Notes: a model not told the origin generated them from the letters alone. DNA of 64,000 nucleotides from CBDCWQ01 sp965223435 (GCA_965223435.1 CBDCWQ010000018.1:641196-705195); one strand, 5' to 3'; numbered from the stretch's first letter, positions 35,801-43,290 are shown. Made by a program: numbers and translations.

Positions 35801-38195
35801 TGAGCAAGCTCGTGCGGTGTATCGGCTTCTCGAGCAGTTTTTTGAGCGCTGTGAGGGGACGCCGGGCTGCACGATGGAGGCGCTGACCGAATTGATCTCG
35901 GAGCTTAAGAAGGGGCCAGTGACGACGGGGGGCCCGTTTTTTGAGCGGAAACTGACTCTTGCGGAGCTTCTCCATGCCCTTGAGGTTGCGGTGAATGCAG
36001 GGCCGATGGGCAGTTGGGCTGAGGGACAGCCGGTGGGGTGGTGGGGGTTGGAGACAGCCTTCGAAAAACTCCACAACGACGACGTAGGTGGCTTTTTGGA
36101 CCTGTTCCAGACGTACAGCCAAGATCCGACCGCTTCCGATCGGCTTGGGTGGAGATGGGAACAAAACATCTGGTGCCTGGACCAAAAAGGCCGGCCCACT
36201 GTAGACGATGTGGCATCGCTCATGGGTGATCTTCAAGCGCATGTCCCGCCGTTCTCGGATCTGGTGTTCTTGGCCCTTCACTGCGCCAACTTCCCGTTGA
36301 AGCCCGATCCGATCCCTCTTGAGCTGCCGGCCTCGGGTGCCCCGAAGGCCATCGTGGTCGGCGGTAGCATGGATGGGCGAATTCCTCTGGAGTGGCCAGA
36401 ACGGGTCGCCGCAAGCTTGGATTCGGCAGTGTTCCTCAGATCCGAGCATGTCGGCCACACAACCGTTTTCTTGTCTCCTGAATTTTTTTCGTATCAGGCC
36501 TCGTCGTGTACCAACCAAATCGTCGAAAATTACCTGCTCGATCCCACGGACCTGCCAGAGCCGGGGCAGGTCTGCCAGCCCGAGCTTTCGGCCCGCGGGG
36601 CCACCCTGGAGCATCGGCATGGGGATGGAGCTCCGACCCTCACGTTGGATGCGGGCGGTGGTCACGGCATTCAGCCGGTTCCGCTTGTTTGGTCCAAGTG
36701 TATTCTTGGGGACGGACCGTTCTCTGACCCCTGTTCTCAAGTGGGGCTCGATGATTCGACGGTCATGACCGGTTGGAGGCAAAGTGCAATCGCCGCCGCC
36801 AAGAGGGATCCAGCGGTCAAAACATGGCTGGCGTGGTTGGGACTCGGAGGAAGCGCCGCAGGAAGCGTCGCGGGCTCAGTCATCGCTGAACAACTCCAAA
36901 GCGGGGTATCGATGCAGGAAGCCCACGAGTCTTATTGTCGAGACCCTTCTATTACCCAGCCCGTAGTGACCCATGGGTTCTTGTGGGGTTGCATGGATCG
37001 TTCGAAACCAAGTTCGGGTGATCCATGGTCTTGGGAAGGACGCATGGGAAACGGTAGCCCAGGACATCCGTTTCGGGACCCAGAAGAAACCGGTAATTGG
37101 TTGAGGTTCTTCTCGGCTGGAGATTCGGTGGAGGTTGCTGGCCTGTTCGGTCTGCCGAATCTATCGAAGCTCCCGGCAATCATTCTCGAACCCGGTGGTA
37201 CGGAGCTTGACATCCGACCCCGTTTTGAGCTCGAAGGCCCGTTCGATTGCTTTCTGCTTAGCGCAGAACGCGATTCAGGATCAGCCAACGTTCGGGCCCA
37301 GGGCCCAGGCATGAACGTATTGCCCTTTGAGCACGGCAAGGCCGTGGTCTTCTTTGCCCGCGATCTCCAGCCTGAAGAGACATTCGTAACCCTCTGCAGT
37401 CACGATCCCACCATGTTCAATTTTGATCCCACCGACCGAAAGAAGCTCGAGAAAGTACTGGACGAGCACAAACACGACATCTTTATTGCGCGCTTGGCCC
37501 CCGAGGCCAGACACTGGGTTCTACATGGATTTCGCTCTATTGATGAGGTTCCTTCGGTTCCTGACCCCAAACATCCGACATGGTCGGACCAGCTCATGTC
37601 TGTTTCGGATGGTGCGGTGCCAGGACTTCCAATGGTTTGTGTCACACTCAGCTCGACCCAACCCGGTCTCGACAGACTCCTCCGGGAAAACCGGTTGAAC
37701 GAGATTCGATATGACTTGCTTTCGTCCTTTTCCCCACCGGCGCCCATTCCGTTCACAACCACCGATCTAAGCGTGACGGCCGTGCTCGAGGGTGATCGGC
37801 TCTCGATTGAGCTTAGTCCACCGGCCCATTCCGGAGTTACCCGTGAGGGGGCGCCTGTCAGCGACAATCTCACGGTGCTTGATTGGCGACTTTACAAGCG
37901 TCGCAAGGGCAAAAAAGTGCCTAGAGAAGTATGGAGCAATGCACTCCCACATTTCTTTGAATTCGGCGGGCCGACTCCTAACTCGCCCCTGCGCTTCGAG
38001 ACAAAAGGGCGGAGCGACGACCTGAGTTCACGATGGAAGCCATGGAAGGATTTCTTGGCAGACATCAAAAAAGAGGATGAACTCTATCTCGCACTCACAC
38101 TCGTCTATGGGATAGCGTCCGGCAACAACGATCAAACAGATACCGCTAAGATTCTCGCCAAACATGTACCGGTCAAGATCAACAAGGGGTTCTAG
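29814..38195 (+). CDS. Giant exported protein: toroid N-half fused to WIKNN-type repeats and S33-like alpha/beta hydrolase
   Basis: 2793 residues, open throughout. The hydrophobic export segment (VGLSAFFCATLVGVGL) only begins near residue 75 and no ATG, GTG or TTG lies between, so the N-terminus is doubtful. Order: GWN-type domain (about 100-230), FN3 (about 245-345), propeller with Asp box SDDGGLHW (to about 920), alpha/alpha toroid (about 1095-1585), two ~37-residue repeats (IPDWIKNNAEWWATGQID near 1678, IPDWVKKNAGWWADGAID near 1732), and an S33/TAP-type hydrolase (about 1780-2255) with LLLLPGGPG, nucleophile in AYSRGS (Ser about 1959), Asp in GGSMDGR (about 2187) and His in SEHVGHTT. The last 500 residues are unrecognised. 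Likely secreted; peptidase or esterase activity is inferred from the triad only. Confidence 0.9.
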   Translation: MATVLEKVFRVTFSTDFGSSGVRGRFYGSRSEVNLAHPWAEAAVSHAEVGLGPAPARRCPQPSRLGGFSRSFRVGLSAFFCATLVGVGLPADGAPVSIRVAPGWNLVAMPLDEDGTVFQSWKSRGLSLWGAHASGVAATDGLVELVSFTGEGGIWVYAEQSLELPFPGAAHSGPIDSGWNFIQVAEDAHHADTTIDHLYRWDAKAQRYTPVPLGETLRQGFGYWGHVGRLGAPLERLAQATDAGRETSWAPSRLMAAPSGMAALLAWTEPSGFGGDSTASEGGRQYRVYRDGAVVAEVDRPQHEDAVPKKERAYRYYVTAVVKDASGNALESPPSNVVVLDFQTVAPAAAPGDFEAPSVLGRVEGQVGPQKVALSARGEGARAHSVYVVKKGEAGGAELFYRRSEKAAKEDSFDAPQTLVALTRDWMITGLQVAARGQKAIVVWVQENEASGQQELWISKSESAGAHFSEPALVRGNQAWKRGIDVGYDRFGQVHLVWGEASKVYYLKGLEGEPENVFDAQVRDRNEIVVDYLHFYEEGCNTPSPCGCGFSRERYSYALEINPETGQPFGPYLYRTEEAWVYDPALEIDHEKVSIVAWQDRMWDNRPVPNPDWRGDYASVVPPAPNECYLDGTRRYQEGFMQVWQPRSGAKHAPPMDLDVTRSRAWYFYAHDGTWHEQDQIRVAQRPLVAGAWAAPKKARVEIPTWPIERGLLTWSEREQSVEGGWRQGLWKDGRLQNWRFSVVLDADRGLNGGGTSNPALVSTPSGALVVAYERWSGAEPEPHDDHRGSSDRHIVVRGSDDGGLHWSDPIPVGYGYAPDLSVTADGEVGVAFYAADRGALPAEVQIARSRDLQTWVSTSVSAPSLRATAGDMSFASNDPLGTPALAAEGDLFVVTWTGEDKVRGGVPGERILTSRASRVAEAQRYDISHEDKVAVGESIRFTVTAVNEYDMRVNVQGGVRVETTTGSGHGGSAASGRTDSGHFQSGTGHRGGAAFQSVVQLEHGQATLYSVVDDTESTITVRGVDEGGGIEAVSMSVEAYPSGAKGNYLRAVDARNTLLRTVVDEATHRTWTYQVEYAPKQEGLNGGIPVERFGSDSEYLAGFERVWVYTQGIALAQLSKQNDIESMGWAQGLARFLCDHARRGSFEGEEIIRGWPFSWNTKNDTWKDVRLVTGANAWAIHGLGTFIVSEAFRRLEGWEQAQLRTCYHQAIRGLEEHRRAVIDPKTGHTVTLMTAGWTALGLQHASHPASIRRPGSEAGQAPFEEDAGGEWAYYSVLDALGYETFNALRPPEIKRLPSPDAAVSATGPRVLSERDLALLKTPVQAQNVVTEHNLDVLSVLNHAIAHSEDTGLTGVQGLKSWRDALRAAIFSVLWDEAGWRDGLRRARDDAGIDAEHRARIDAALDENSLGRVITGGELVGGAAPYGFAPSVHVAIDNCSWLSLSVDYHALRAHPEYVRRLGQCLEYTELHFAKNLTFESRTYYGTHYFQNAFRDPYIAPSALQASSYHLEATTGLILGLERFARAQPDHPRSALFGQKVNALWDGVQSFVTDFGFPYSSQRIQDLSTLLSSSTAAIWFIDVYEALDGGEPPQTPLKSYAAYLLSPNEVDLSSLRSEAPMMRWVNSQPNTALALRSARALAPLWRRFFTYVSRNAPWTGSLAVAHAEEDEGGLAPQGSLIPDWIKNNAEWWATGQIDEDTFIQGIQFLVDEGIITVSGERPEGQGTSTETIPDWVKKNAGWWADGAIDDRTFLNGIEFLANQGIIQVDQPAGETLLTAEPIPWSPCEVVDGLGGGLECGVVEVPLDYDDREKGTIPIAVARRPANDAKPLGVLLLLPGGPGDSGIETLRVLTLAQITGIPPSMMRRFDIVSFDRRGVGESAPVACDSNEEFWRSFDYDFDDGFVWNVVAGNFVVSQEQCLAGDSASRLMPYLGSKNVARDMEQIRLALDVNEMSILAYSRGSLDALLYAEDHARRIRALVLDGPMDPGVSLLDVHGEQARAVYRLLEQFFERCEGTPGCTMEALTELISELKKGPVTTGGPFFERKLTLAELLHALEVAVNAGPMGSWAEGQPVGWWGLETAFEKLHNDDVGGFLDLFQTYSQDPTASDRLGWRWEQNIWCLDQKGRPTVDDVASLMGDLQAHVPPFSDLVFLALHCANFPLKPDPIPLELPASGAPKAIVVGGSMDGRIPLEWPERVAASLDSAVFLRSEHVGHTTVFLSPEFFSYQASSCTNQIVENYLLDPTDLPEPGQVCQPELSARGATLEHRHGDGAPTLTLDAGGGHGIQPVPLVWSKCILGDGPFSDPCSQVGLDDSTVMTGWRQSAIAAAKRDPAVKTWLAWLGLGGSAAGSVAGSVIAEQLQSGVSMQEAHESYCRDPSITQPVVTHGFLWGCMDRSKPSSGDPWSWEGRMGNGSPGHPFRDPEETGNWLRFFSAGDSVEVAGLFGLPNLSKLPAIILEPGGTELDIRPRFELEGPFDCFLLSAERDSGSANVRAQGPGMNVLPFEHGKAVVFFARDLQPEETFVTLCSHDPTMFNFDPTDRKKLEKVLDEHKHDIFIARLAPEARHWVLHGFRSIDEVPSVPDPKHPTWSDQLMSVSDGAVPGLPMVCVTLSSTQPGLDRLLRENRLNEIRYDLLSSFSPPAPIPFTTTDLSVTAVLEGDRLSIELSPPAHSGVTREGAPVSDNLTVLDWRLYKRRKGKKVPREVWSNALPHFFEFGGPTPNSPLRFETKGRSDDLSSRWKPWKDFLADIKKEDELYLALTLVYGIASGNNDQTDTAKILAKHVPVKINKGF

Positions 38196-38341
38196 TGCCC
38201 TGACCGGATGATTGTGATCCTTTGTCGGCGAGTCAACTTGGTTCCTGGTGGTGGCGTGAGGAGGGCGAATATCCTGCTTATATTCAACCAACGAGAGCGA
38301 AGCGGCGACAAAGGATCACAATCATCCGGTCAGGGCACTAG
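38192..38341. repeat. 150-bp element with perfect 36-bp inverted repeats
   Basis: The arms 38192-38227 (CTAGTGCCCTGACCGGATGA...) and 38306-38341 are exact reverse complements over 36 bp, enclosing 78 bp with no ORF. The arms begin and end in CTAG, and the TAG stop of the giant gene is part of the left arm. The structure suits a MITE-like non-autonomous element, or a long hairpin acting as a barrier between the converging genes. No transposase with matching ends is present in the window. Confidence 0.85.
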
Positions 38342-38379
38342 GGTCACGTCAAAGTTTGTTTCCGCAGTATGCTTCCTTG

Positions 38380-39720
38380 TTACTGCTTTTTTCGGTGGAC
38401 AGTCAGCTCAAGATTGGTCCACTGGCCGTAGATCTGGCCCTTGAGGGATAGGGCCTGGGCTTTTTGGAAAAGGTTGCCCCACTGCTTTTGGAAGAGGCGG
38501 TGGGCTTCGGCTTCCATGCGGGGGCCTTGTCGAATCGTTCTTCTCGCTTTGAGTGCGCGGAGCAACCCTGGGCCGCTGATGTGTGCTTCGATGGGTGAGG
38601 CCTTCGGGTTGAAACGATTGGGGGCTACCGGCGACTTTGTCCACCAGCGTTTTATGGGGGTGCGGTCCTTTCCCAGGAAGCGTATGAGGACCACGAGCTC
38701 TTGTTTTGTCTTGACGATCTTGGACTCGCTGGTGGGGTGGATGCGTTTCAGCAACTTCTGAAACCTACGGATCTTTTCTGGTGGGGTGTGGTGCGCGGCG
38801 GCGCCGGCGAGGAGGATGCTCCCCCCTGTGGTGAGGATGCCGTGCAGGGCTCCGGTGAAAAAGTTCGCGTCGGGGCCGGTCAGACCAAAGGTTTCGGCGA
38901 TGAGCGCAGTGGCAGGAGACGTGAAGCGAATACGAAGGTCGATGGCGGGCCGGATCGATCCCAGGCCAGATATCAGGGGGCGTGCCGGATGCGGGCTTCG
39001 AAACTCGCCGACGATGAGGCTCGCGGCGAAGTTGAAATGGACGGCGAGGTGGACCGTGATTCGGTCGGGTTTGAGTTGAGCGACGGCGGTGACACCCTCA
39101 ATCGGATCGAGCGAACCGGTGTGAAGCCAAAGATCGGGTTCTTGCAGCTTGCCGACTGCGGGTTTTTGGGTGGGCGCCAAGAAGTTCTTGGCGGTGCGAA
39201 GGCTGGGAGAGGTCGCTGGCGCGTCCGAGGTGAGGAAAAATCGTTGACCGCTGCGGGTTCCATGAATGGGGATAGGCTGACATCCACCCGGTGTCTTTGG
39301 GGTACAACCCGGGCGAGATTTCGTCTGCTTGGGTTTTGGATGCGGTTTGATACGCTTGAGGAAGGCGTCTGTGGTTTGGACCGCCTTGGCGCGCATTTCG
39401 AGGGTGCTGGACCCGCCAAGGTGGCCCCACCAGTGAAACGGGGCCCCGGTATCGAGCCCCGCTTTCATCCAGTCTTTTTCTCGGAAAACATGCAGACCGA
39501 GCCGAGATTCGATCGCAGAAACCGGCGCAAGCGTTTCCGGAACCGCGGCCTCGAGCCAGGCAAAGGTTTTTTTCAAGAGGGGGAGCGACCGGTGGGGGTT
39601 GGGCAGGGTGATGACAAAGCGCCCCTCGGGGAGGTGGCTGACCGGGCGGGCACCGGTTAGGCCTAGGGATAGGACACTGAGCAGCAGCATCCGCGCTGCA
39701 CCCAGTGGGTATCGAGCCAT
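38380..39720 (-). CDS. Exported protein of unknown function
   Basis: 446 residues beginning with a signal peptide (MLLLSVLSLGLTGARP). The rest alternates beta-like segments such as VAQLKPDRITVHLAVHFNF with basic, proline-rich stretches (IKPHPKPKQTK). I do not recognise a family; a DUF3352-like periplasmic fold is one possibility. Its ATG directly follows the TAA of the GH113-like gene (TAAATG), so the two are cotranscribed and coupled. The product is probably periplasmic or surface bound and may work with that lipoprotein. Confidence 0.75.
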   Translation of the reverse strand: MARYPLGAARMLLLSVLSLGLTGARPVSHLPEGRFVITLPNPHRSLPLLKKTFAWLEAAVPETLAPVSAIESRLGLHVFREKDWMKAGLDTGAPFHWWGHLGGSSTLEMRAKAVQTTDAFLKRIKPHPKPKQTKSRPGCTPKTPGGCQPIPIHGTRSGQRFFLTSDAPATSPSLRTAKNFLAPTQKPAVGKLQEPDLWLHTGSLDPIEGVTAVAQLKPDRITVHLAVHFNFAASLIVGEFRSPHPARPLISGLGSIRPAIDLRIRFTSPATALIAETFGLTGPDANFFTGALHGILTTGGSILLAGAAAHHTPPEKIRRFQKLLKRIHPTSESKIVKTKQELVVLIRFLGKDRTPIKRWWTKSPVAPNRFNPKASPIEAHISGPGLLRALKARRTIRQGPRMEAEAHRLFQKQWGNLFQKAQALSLKGQIYGQWTNLELTVHRKKQ

Positions 39721-40785
39721 TTAGGGGCTCCTTTGGGTTGCGGCTCGGCGATGGGCCCGACGAAAAGCGGTCCCAATCACGTTTTCGGCCGCCTTGTTGA
39801 GTGGGTTGAAGCCGTGGGGTGGTTCGGACGCGGGGTCATCGGGATCGGTAGGAATGACCCAGACCAAAAGGCCCCGGATGGGGTCCCGGTGGAGCCAGTG
39901 GTCAAGCACCGCCTCCCAGGCCTCTTTTTGCGCGCGCTGGTGGGTGGTCTGGTCGATGTCTTCGGGCCACTCCCAGGGGCGGATATGAGACTCGGGGCTC
40001 GAGCGATAGCCGACCTCGAGGACGAGGACTTCTCGCCCTGCCATTCGGCCGAGCTTCGAGAGCCGCTGGGCGACCTGTTTGGCGCCGGATCGCGGGTCGG
40101 GCGTAAGCGGATAGTACCCGTTGACGCCCGCGATATCGGTGACCCCCCAAAAGGCGACGTTCTCCGCCTCATCCCAGTTGGCGTTGTAGGTGATGAGGCC
40201 CTTGTACTCTCGACGAATTCGCCCGGTCAGCCTTTGCATTTGGCGGTGCGTATCCGGGGTGGCTGAGAGGCCCTTGAGTTCGGTACCAATCGACAACCCG
40301 GTCGCACTTGTCGAAACTGCAATCTGAGTGGCGATGTCGATAAAGGCGGTGTAGGACGCCCACCAACGCGCGCGTTCGTCGGCTGTCGACCACTGGATGT
40401 GCCCCCGCCAGGCGCCGTCGTCGAGATACAGGTGGGGTATCAAGACGGTGGCCAAGCCCATGGCGTTGGCGTCCAAGAGTGCGTTTTGCACATCCAAAAG
40501 TTGTCTCTTGTCGGGCGTTTCGATGTCGAGGTCGCGAAGGTTTCGCATGCGACCCTCGAGGAGGATAGAAATGCAGTTGACGCCCAGCGTTTTCAGTCTC
40601 GCCATCGTGCGTCTGGCCGTTTCGGTGCCATAGCCCCGGCGACGGTCGCCGACGGCCCGGAGGTTGGCGCCGGTTACGAGTTTGGGCAGAGCGATGGGGC
40701 TTGGTGGGACAACGCGCTGCCGCTCGCGAGGGCGACATGCGGGGCCAAGTGCGCACAAGGTAAGGCAGAGTATCCCTCCCAGCAC
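39721..40785 (-). CDS. GH113-like TIM-barrel lipoprotein (putative mannanase-type glycosidase)
   Basis: 354 residues from a GTG at 40785. A lipobox (CALGPAC) puts the mature N-terminus at Cys 17. The body matches glycoside hydrolase family 113: GYGTETARRTMARLKTLGVN near the start, the putative acid/base Glu 169 in LSIGTELKGL, YNANWDEAENVAFWG, GVNGYYPL, and the putative nucleophile Glu 257 in VLVLEVGYRS. Both catalytic residues are present. Substrate is unknown; beta-mannan is the classical GH113 substrate. First gene of a two-gene unit with the exported protein downstream, divergent from the Tat genes. Confidence 0.85.
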   Translation of the reverse strand: MLGGILCLTLCALGPACRPRERQRVVPPSPIALPKLVTGANLRAVGDRRRGYGTETARRTMARLKTLGVNCISILLEGRMRNLRDLDIETPDKRQLLDVQNALLDANAMGLATVLIPHLYLDDGAWRGHIQWSTADERARWWASYTAFIDIATQIAVSTSATGLSIGTELKGLSATPDTHRQMQRLTGRIRREYKGLITYNANWDEAENVAFWGVTDIAGVNGYYPLTPDPRSGAKQVAQRLSKLGRMAGREVLVLEVGYRSSPESHIRPWEWPEDIDQTTHQRAQKEAWEAVLDHWLHRDPIRGLLVWVIPTDPDDPASEPPHGFNPLNKAAENVIGTAFRRAHRRAATQRSP

Positions 40786-40949
40786 ACGAGAAGAGCGTGG
40801 ATTCGACGCGAGAATCAGTGTGACCCCTATAGAGGGCTGCAGGGCGAGCGCTTTGTCGCCGGCAGCGGTGACCGTTCATACCAACGCCCTCGGGCTTGGG
40901 GTCAACCTTGTTGAGATCAAAAATGGGAACCCGCCCGACTTCTGCTAGG

Positions 40950-41384
40950 ATGAGCCCCGTCGTGTTCGGACTTGGTATTTGGGAGATCGCAGCCATCCTT
41001 GGGGTTGCGCTTTTGGTGTTTGGACCCAAGAAACTTCCGGAGCTTGCCCGTAGCTTGGGGCGGGGCATACGCGAGTTTCGTAAGGCCACCGACAGTTTTA
41101 AGGCCACCGTGGAGTCCGAAGCCGACTCTGAGACCCATCCGGTGACCGATGCGTCTCCGGTTCAGCCGCAGCAGTTGGCTCCGCCTCCCGACGACCTTGC
41201 CCACCCTGAGTCCCAGACCACGGTGCCGCAAGATGCGGTGGTCACCGGGTCTCAAGACGCGGTGCCTCGTGAAGCTGAAACCCTTGAGACGTCGCCCCAA
41301 GCGGCTCACCACGAGGATCCGCCCCCGCCGGACCAGGTACGAGGGGAACCCGGTCCCGATGAATCCCCCCACACAAAGTCATGA
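40950..41384 (+). CDS. tatB: Twin-arginine translocase TatA/TatB subunit
   Basis: About 145 residues from the ATG at 40950 (upstream in-frame ATG at 40896; GTG at 40962 also possible). It has the short N-terminal membrane helix GLGIWEIAAILGVALLVFGP, the FGPKKLPEL hinge and an amphipathic helix (ARSLGRGIREFRKATDSFK), then a long acidic/proline-rich tail. The length and tail favour a TatB-like role, but TatA and TatB cannot be separated by eye. Its stop overlaps the tatC start (ATGA). Confidence 0.88.
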   Translation: MSPVVFGLGIWEIAAILGVALLVFGPKKLPELARSLGRGIREFRKATDSFKATVESEADSETHPVTDASPVQPQQLAPPPDDLAHPESQTTVPQDAVVTGSQDAVPREAETLETSPQAAHHEDPPPPDQVRGEPGPDESPHTKS

Positions 41385-42556
41385 CTGCCGACGATGGGTT
41401 GGATGATTCCAAGCTGACGCTTTCGGCTCACCTCGAAGAACTTCGAGGGCGCCTCATCAAATCTTTGCTGGCCGTGGTGATCACCGGGGGCGTGTGTTTG
41501 GCCATTGCGCCCGGCATCTTGGACTACGCGGTCGGCCCCCTCACCCGGGTTCTCCAAGAAAAAAACCGTGTCGAGGCCGTGCTGGTCCACGCCGATCCCG
41601 AGCGGCGCACGGCCTTGGCGGCCCGCCTGGAAGCCCACGCGCGGGCTGAACTCCGAGCCTCGCTCGATAGCCTTTCGGGGGTGGTGGACGTGGTGCGGGC
41701 TGGCGTCGATACCAAACAGCCCATCGACCTTCTTTTGATCTCCTCCGAAGTGCTTCGCGGCGATGGTGCGCTCGTTTCTGACCTCCTCGAAGGCGTCGAC
41801 CCCGCGCCCCATGTGGTCTATCTGGTCCAAGACCCAGAGGATCCTGCGGCCCGAGCCCTTCAGCTCGAGGGTATTTCGGTGCTCCTAGAGCCGCTTCGCA
41901 AAGCCACCTTCGAAAGACTGATTCGACGGTCCCTCGCCCTGGCGGGCAAGATTGCAAGTGGCGACAAGCTGGTGGTGTTGTCTCCGCTCGAGCCGTTTTT
42001 TGCCTATCTCAAGATCGCCTTGGTCTGCGGGTTGTTTCTGGCGTGCCCCATCTGGCTGTACCAGGCGTGGCGCTTTGTCGTTCCCGGACTGTACCTCAAG
42101 GAGCGACGGGTCCTCTTACCGGTCGTGTTTTCGAGCGCGGCGCTTTTTGTGGGGGGTGGGCTTTTTGCCTACTACGTCATGTTCCCGGTGATGTTTGACT
42201 TTCTCGTCAAGGAGATGATGCCGAGCTCAGTGGCGGGCTCGTTCACGGTCGACAATTATCTCGGCCTCCTTTTGCGTCTAACCATCGCTTTTGGCGTGGT
42301 TTTTGAGCTTCCCCTGGCCCTTGCCCTCCTGAGCTCAGTCGGGGTCGTCACCCCCGAGCTGCTCAAGCGCTGGCGAAAGTACGCCATCGTGGTCGCTTTT
42401 GTCGGTGGCGCGTTTCTCACCCCGGCAGATCCGCTGTCTCAAATGATGATGGCTGGACCCCTCATCGTGTTTTACGAGCTTGGAATTATCCTTGCTACCC
42501 TCCTTGGGCGACGTGAGGTCGAACTCGAAGAGGCCGGGCACGAGGTCCTAGACTGA
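41381..42556 (+). CDS. tatC: Sec-independent translocase TatC with a ~130-residue insertion in periplasmic loop 1
   Basis: 391 residues, against about 250 for typical TatC. The six-helix core is recognisable: HLEELRGRL at the N-terminus, LSPLEPFFAYLKIAL before helix 2, LYQAWRFVVPGLYLKERR, FGVVFELPLALALL and FLTPADPLSQM. Between helix 1 and the LSPLEPFF motif lie residues about 62-192. They read as an alpha/beta domain with receiver-like features (AVLVHADPERRTALAARLE, IDLLLISSEVL, HVVYLVQDPEDPAARAL, LLEPLRKATFERLI), lacking the usual phospho-acceptor aspartate and lysine. By standard TatC topology the insert faces the periplasm. Coupled to the upstream tat gene. Confidence 0.92.
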   Translation: MTADDGLDDSKLTLSAHLEELRGRLIKSLLAVVITGGVCLAIAPGILDYAVGPLTRVLQEKNRVEAVLVHADPERRTALAARLEAHARAELRASLDSLSGVVDVVRAGVDTKQPIDLLLISSEVLRGDGALVSDLLEGVDPAPHVVYLVQDPEDPAARALQLEGISVLLEPLRKATFERLIRRSLALAGKIASGDKLVVLSPLEPFFAYLKIALVCGLFLACPIWLYQAWRFVVPGLYLKERRVLLPVVFSSAALFVGGGLFAYYVMFPVMFDFLVKEMMPSSVAGSFTVDNYLGLLLRLTIAFGVVFELPLALALLSSVGVVTPELLKRWRKYAIVVAFVGGAFLTPADPLSQMMMAGPLIVFYELGIILATLLGRREVELEEAGHEVLD

Positions 42557-42624
42557 CTTTCGTGTTGACCAGAGGATCCGTCAGGCGCCAGATCTAGGCG
42601 GGGCGCCTAGGAGGCCCTGAAGTA

Positions 42625-43221
42625 TTGACCAGGCATTTGCCGGAACAGGCACGACATGAACAGATCCTCGCTGCGGCGCGGCGCTGCTTCATTGAAAACG
42701 GTTTTCACCCAACCCGGATGGACGACATCGCGAAGTCCGCGCAGTTGTCCAAGGGGGGGGTTTACTTTCATTTTAAGTCTAAACGAGAGGTTTTCGATAA
42801 TCTGGTTGAGGAAGAATATCAGCGTTCGATGGAGTTTCTTCGCTCCGTTGCCGAGGGTGATGGATCCATTGTGGACAAAATGCAGGTCCTCGGCCGGCAC
42901 TACCTGGAATATTTCAGCACCGCCACCGATGCCCCTCGGTTTTTCATCGTCATGGGTGAAATGGGTCTTCGAGATGCCCAGATTGCCGAGCGTTTGCTCC
43001 AGATCCAAAAGGCCTACATCGACGAAATTTCGAAACTGATTGACCAGGGGGTCTCAGAGAAAGTTCTACGGGAAACCGATGCGACCGCGGTCGCTGCCAT
43101 TCTGAAGGCGCTTCTCGACGGGACCGAATTGTTGCAGGCGCTGAACTATCCTATTGATCATACTCGGTTTTTGACTACTGCGCTCGATATACTGATGAAC
43201 GGCCTGGCGCGCCGCGACTAA
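42625..43221 (+). CDS. TetR-family transcriptional regulator
   Basis: 198 residues from a TTG at 42625 with AGGAGG ten bases upstream. The N-terminal HTH is typical (QILAAARRCFIENGFHPTRMDDIAKSA in two consecutive pieces, followed by LSKGGVYFHFKSKREVF), and the remainder is the all-helical ligand and dimerisation domain. Effector unknown. The inverted GGCGCC pair at about 42583-42607, just upstream, could be an autoregulatory operator (inference). It converges on phaR. Confidence 0.92.
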   Translation: MTRHLPEQARHEQILAAARRCFIENGFHPTRMDDIAKSAQLSKGGVYFHFKSKREVFDNLVEEEYQRSMEFLRSVAEGDGSIVDKMQVLGRHYLEYFSTATDAPRFFIVMGEMGLRDAQIAERLLQIQKAYIDEISKLIDQGVSEKVLRETDATAVAAILKALLDGTELLQALNYPIDHTRFLTTALDILMNGLARRD

Positions 43222-43262
43222 GGATGCTTCGGCGCCAACTTCGGAAAAGATAAACGCACCGA

Positions 43263-43286
43263 CGGCTTCCCCAGGGCGGGAAGCCG
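43263..43286. terminator. Bidirectional hairpin between tetR and phaR
   Basis: CGGCTTCCC (43263-43271) and GGGAAGCCG (43278-43286) form a perfect 9-bp stem with loop CAGGGC between two converging genes. No T tract follows on either strand, so efficiency as an intrinsic terminator is uncertain. Confidence 0.55.
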
Positions 43287-43290
43287 CTGG

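Noticed and set aside
38701..39660. Plus-strand gene of 319 codons
   Set aside because: It lies entirely opposite the minus-strand exported-protein gene, which has a signal peptide and coupling to its neighbour; the plus-strand product has no family resemblance.
40169..41107. Minus-strand gene of 312 codons
   Set aside because: It overlaps the GH113-like gene in another frame and the Tat gene on the other strand.
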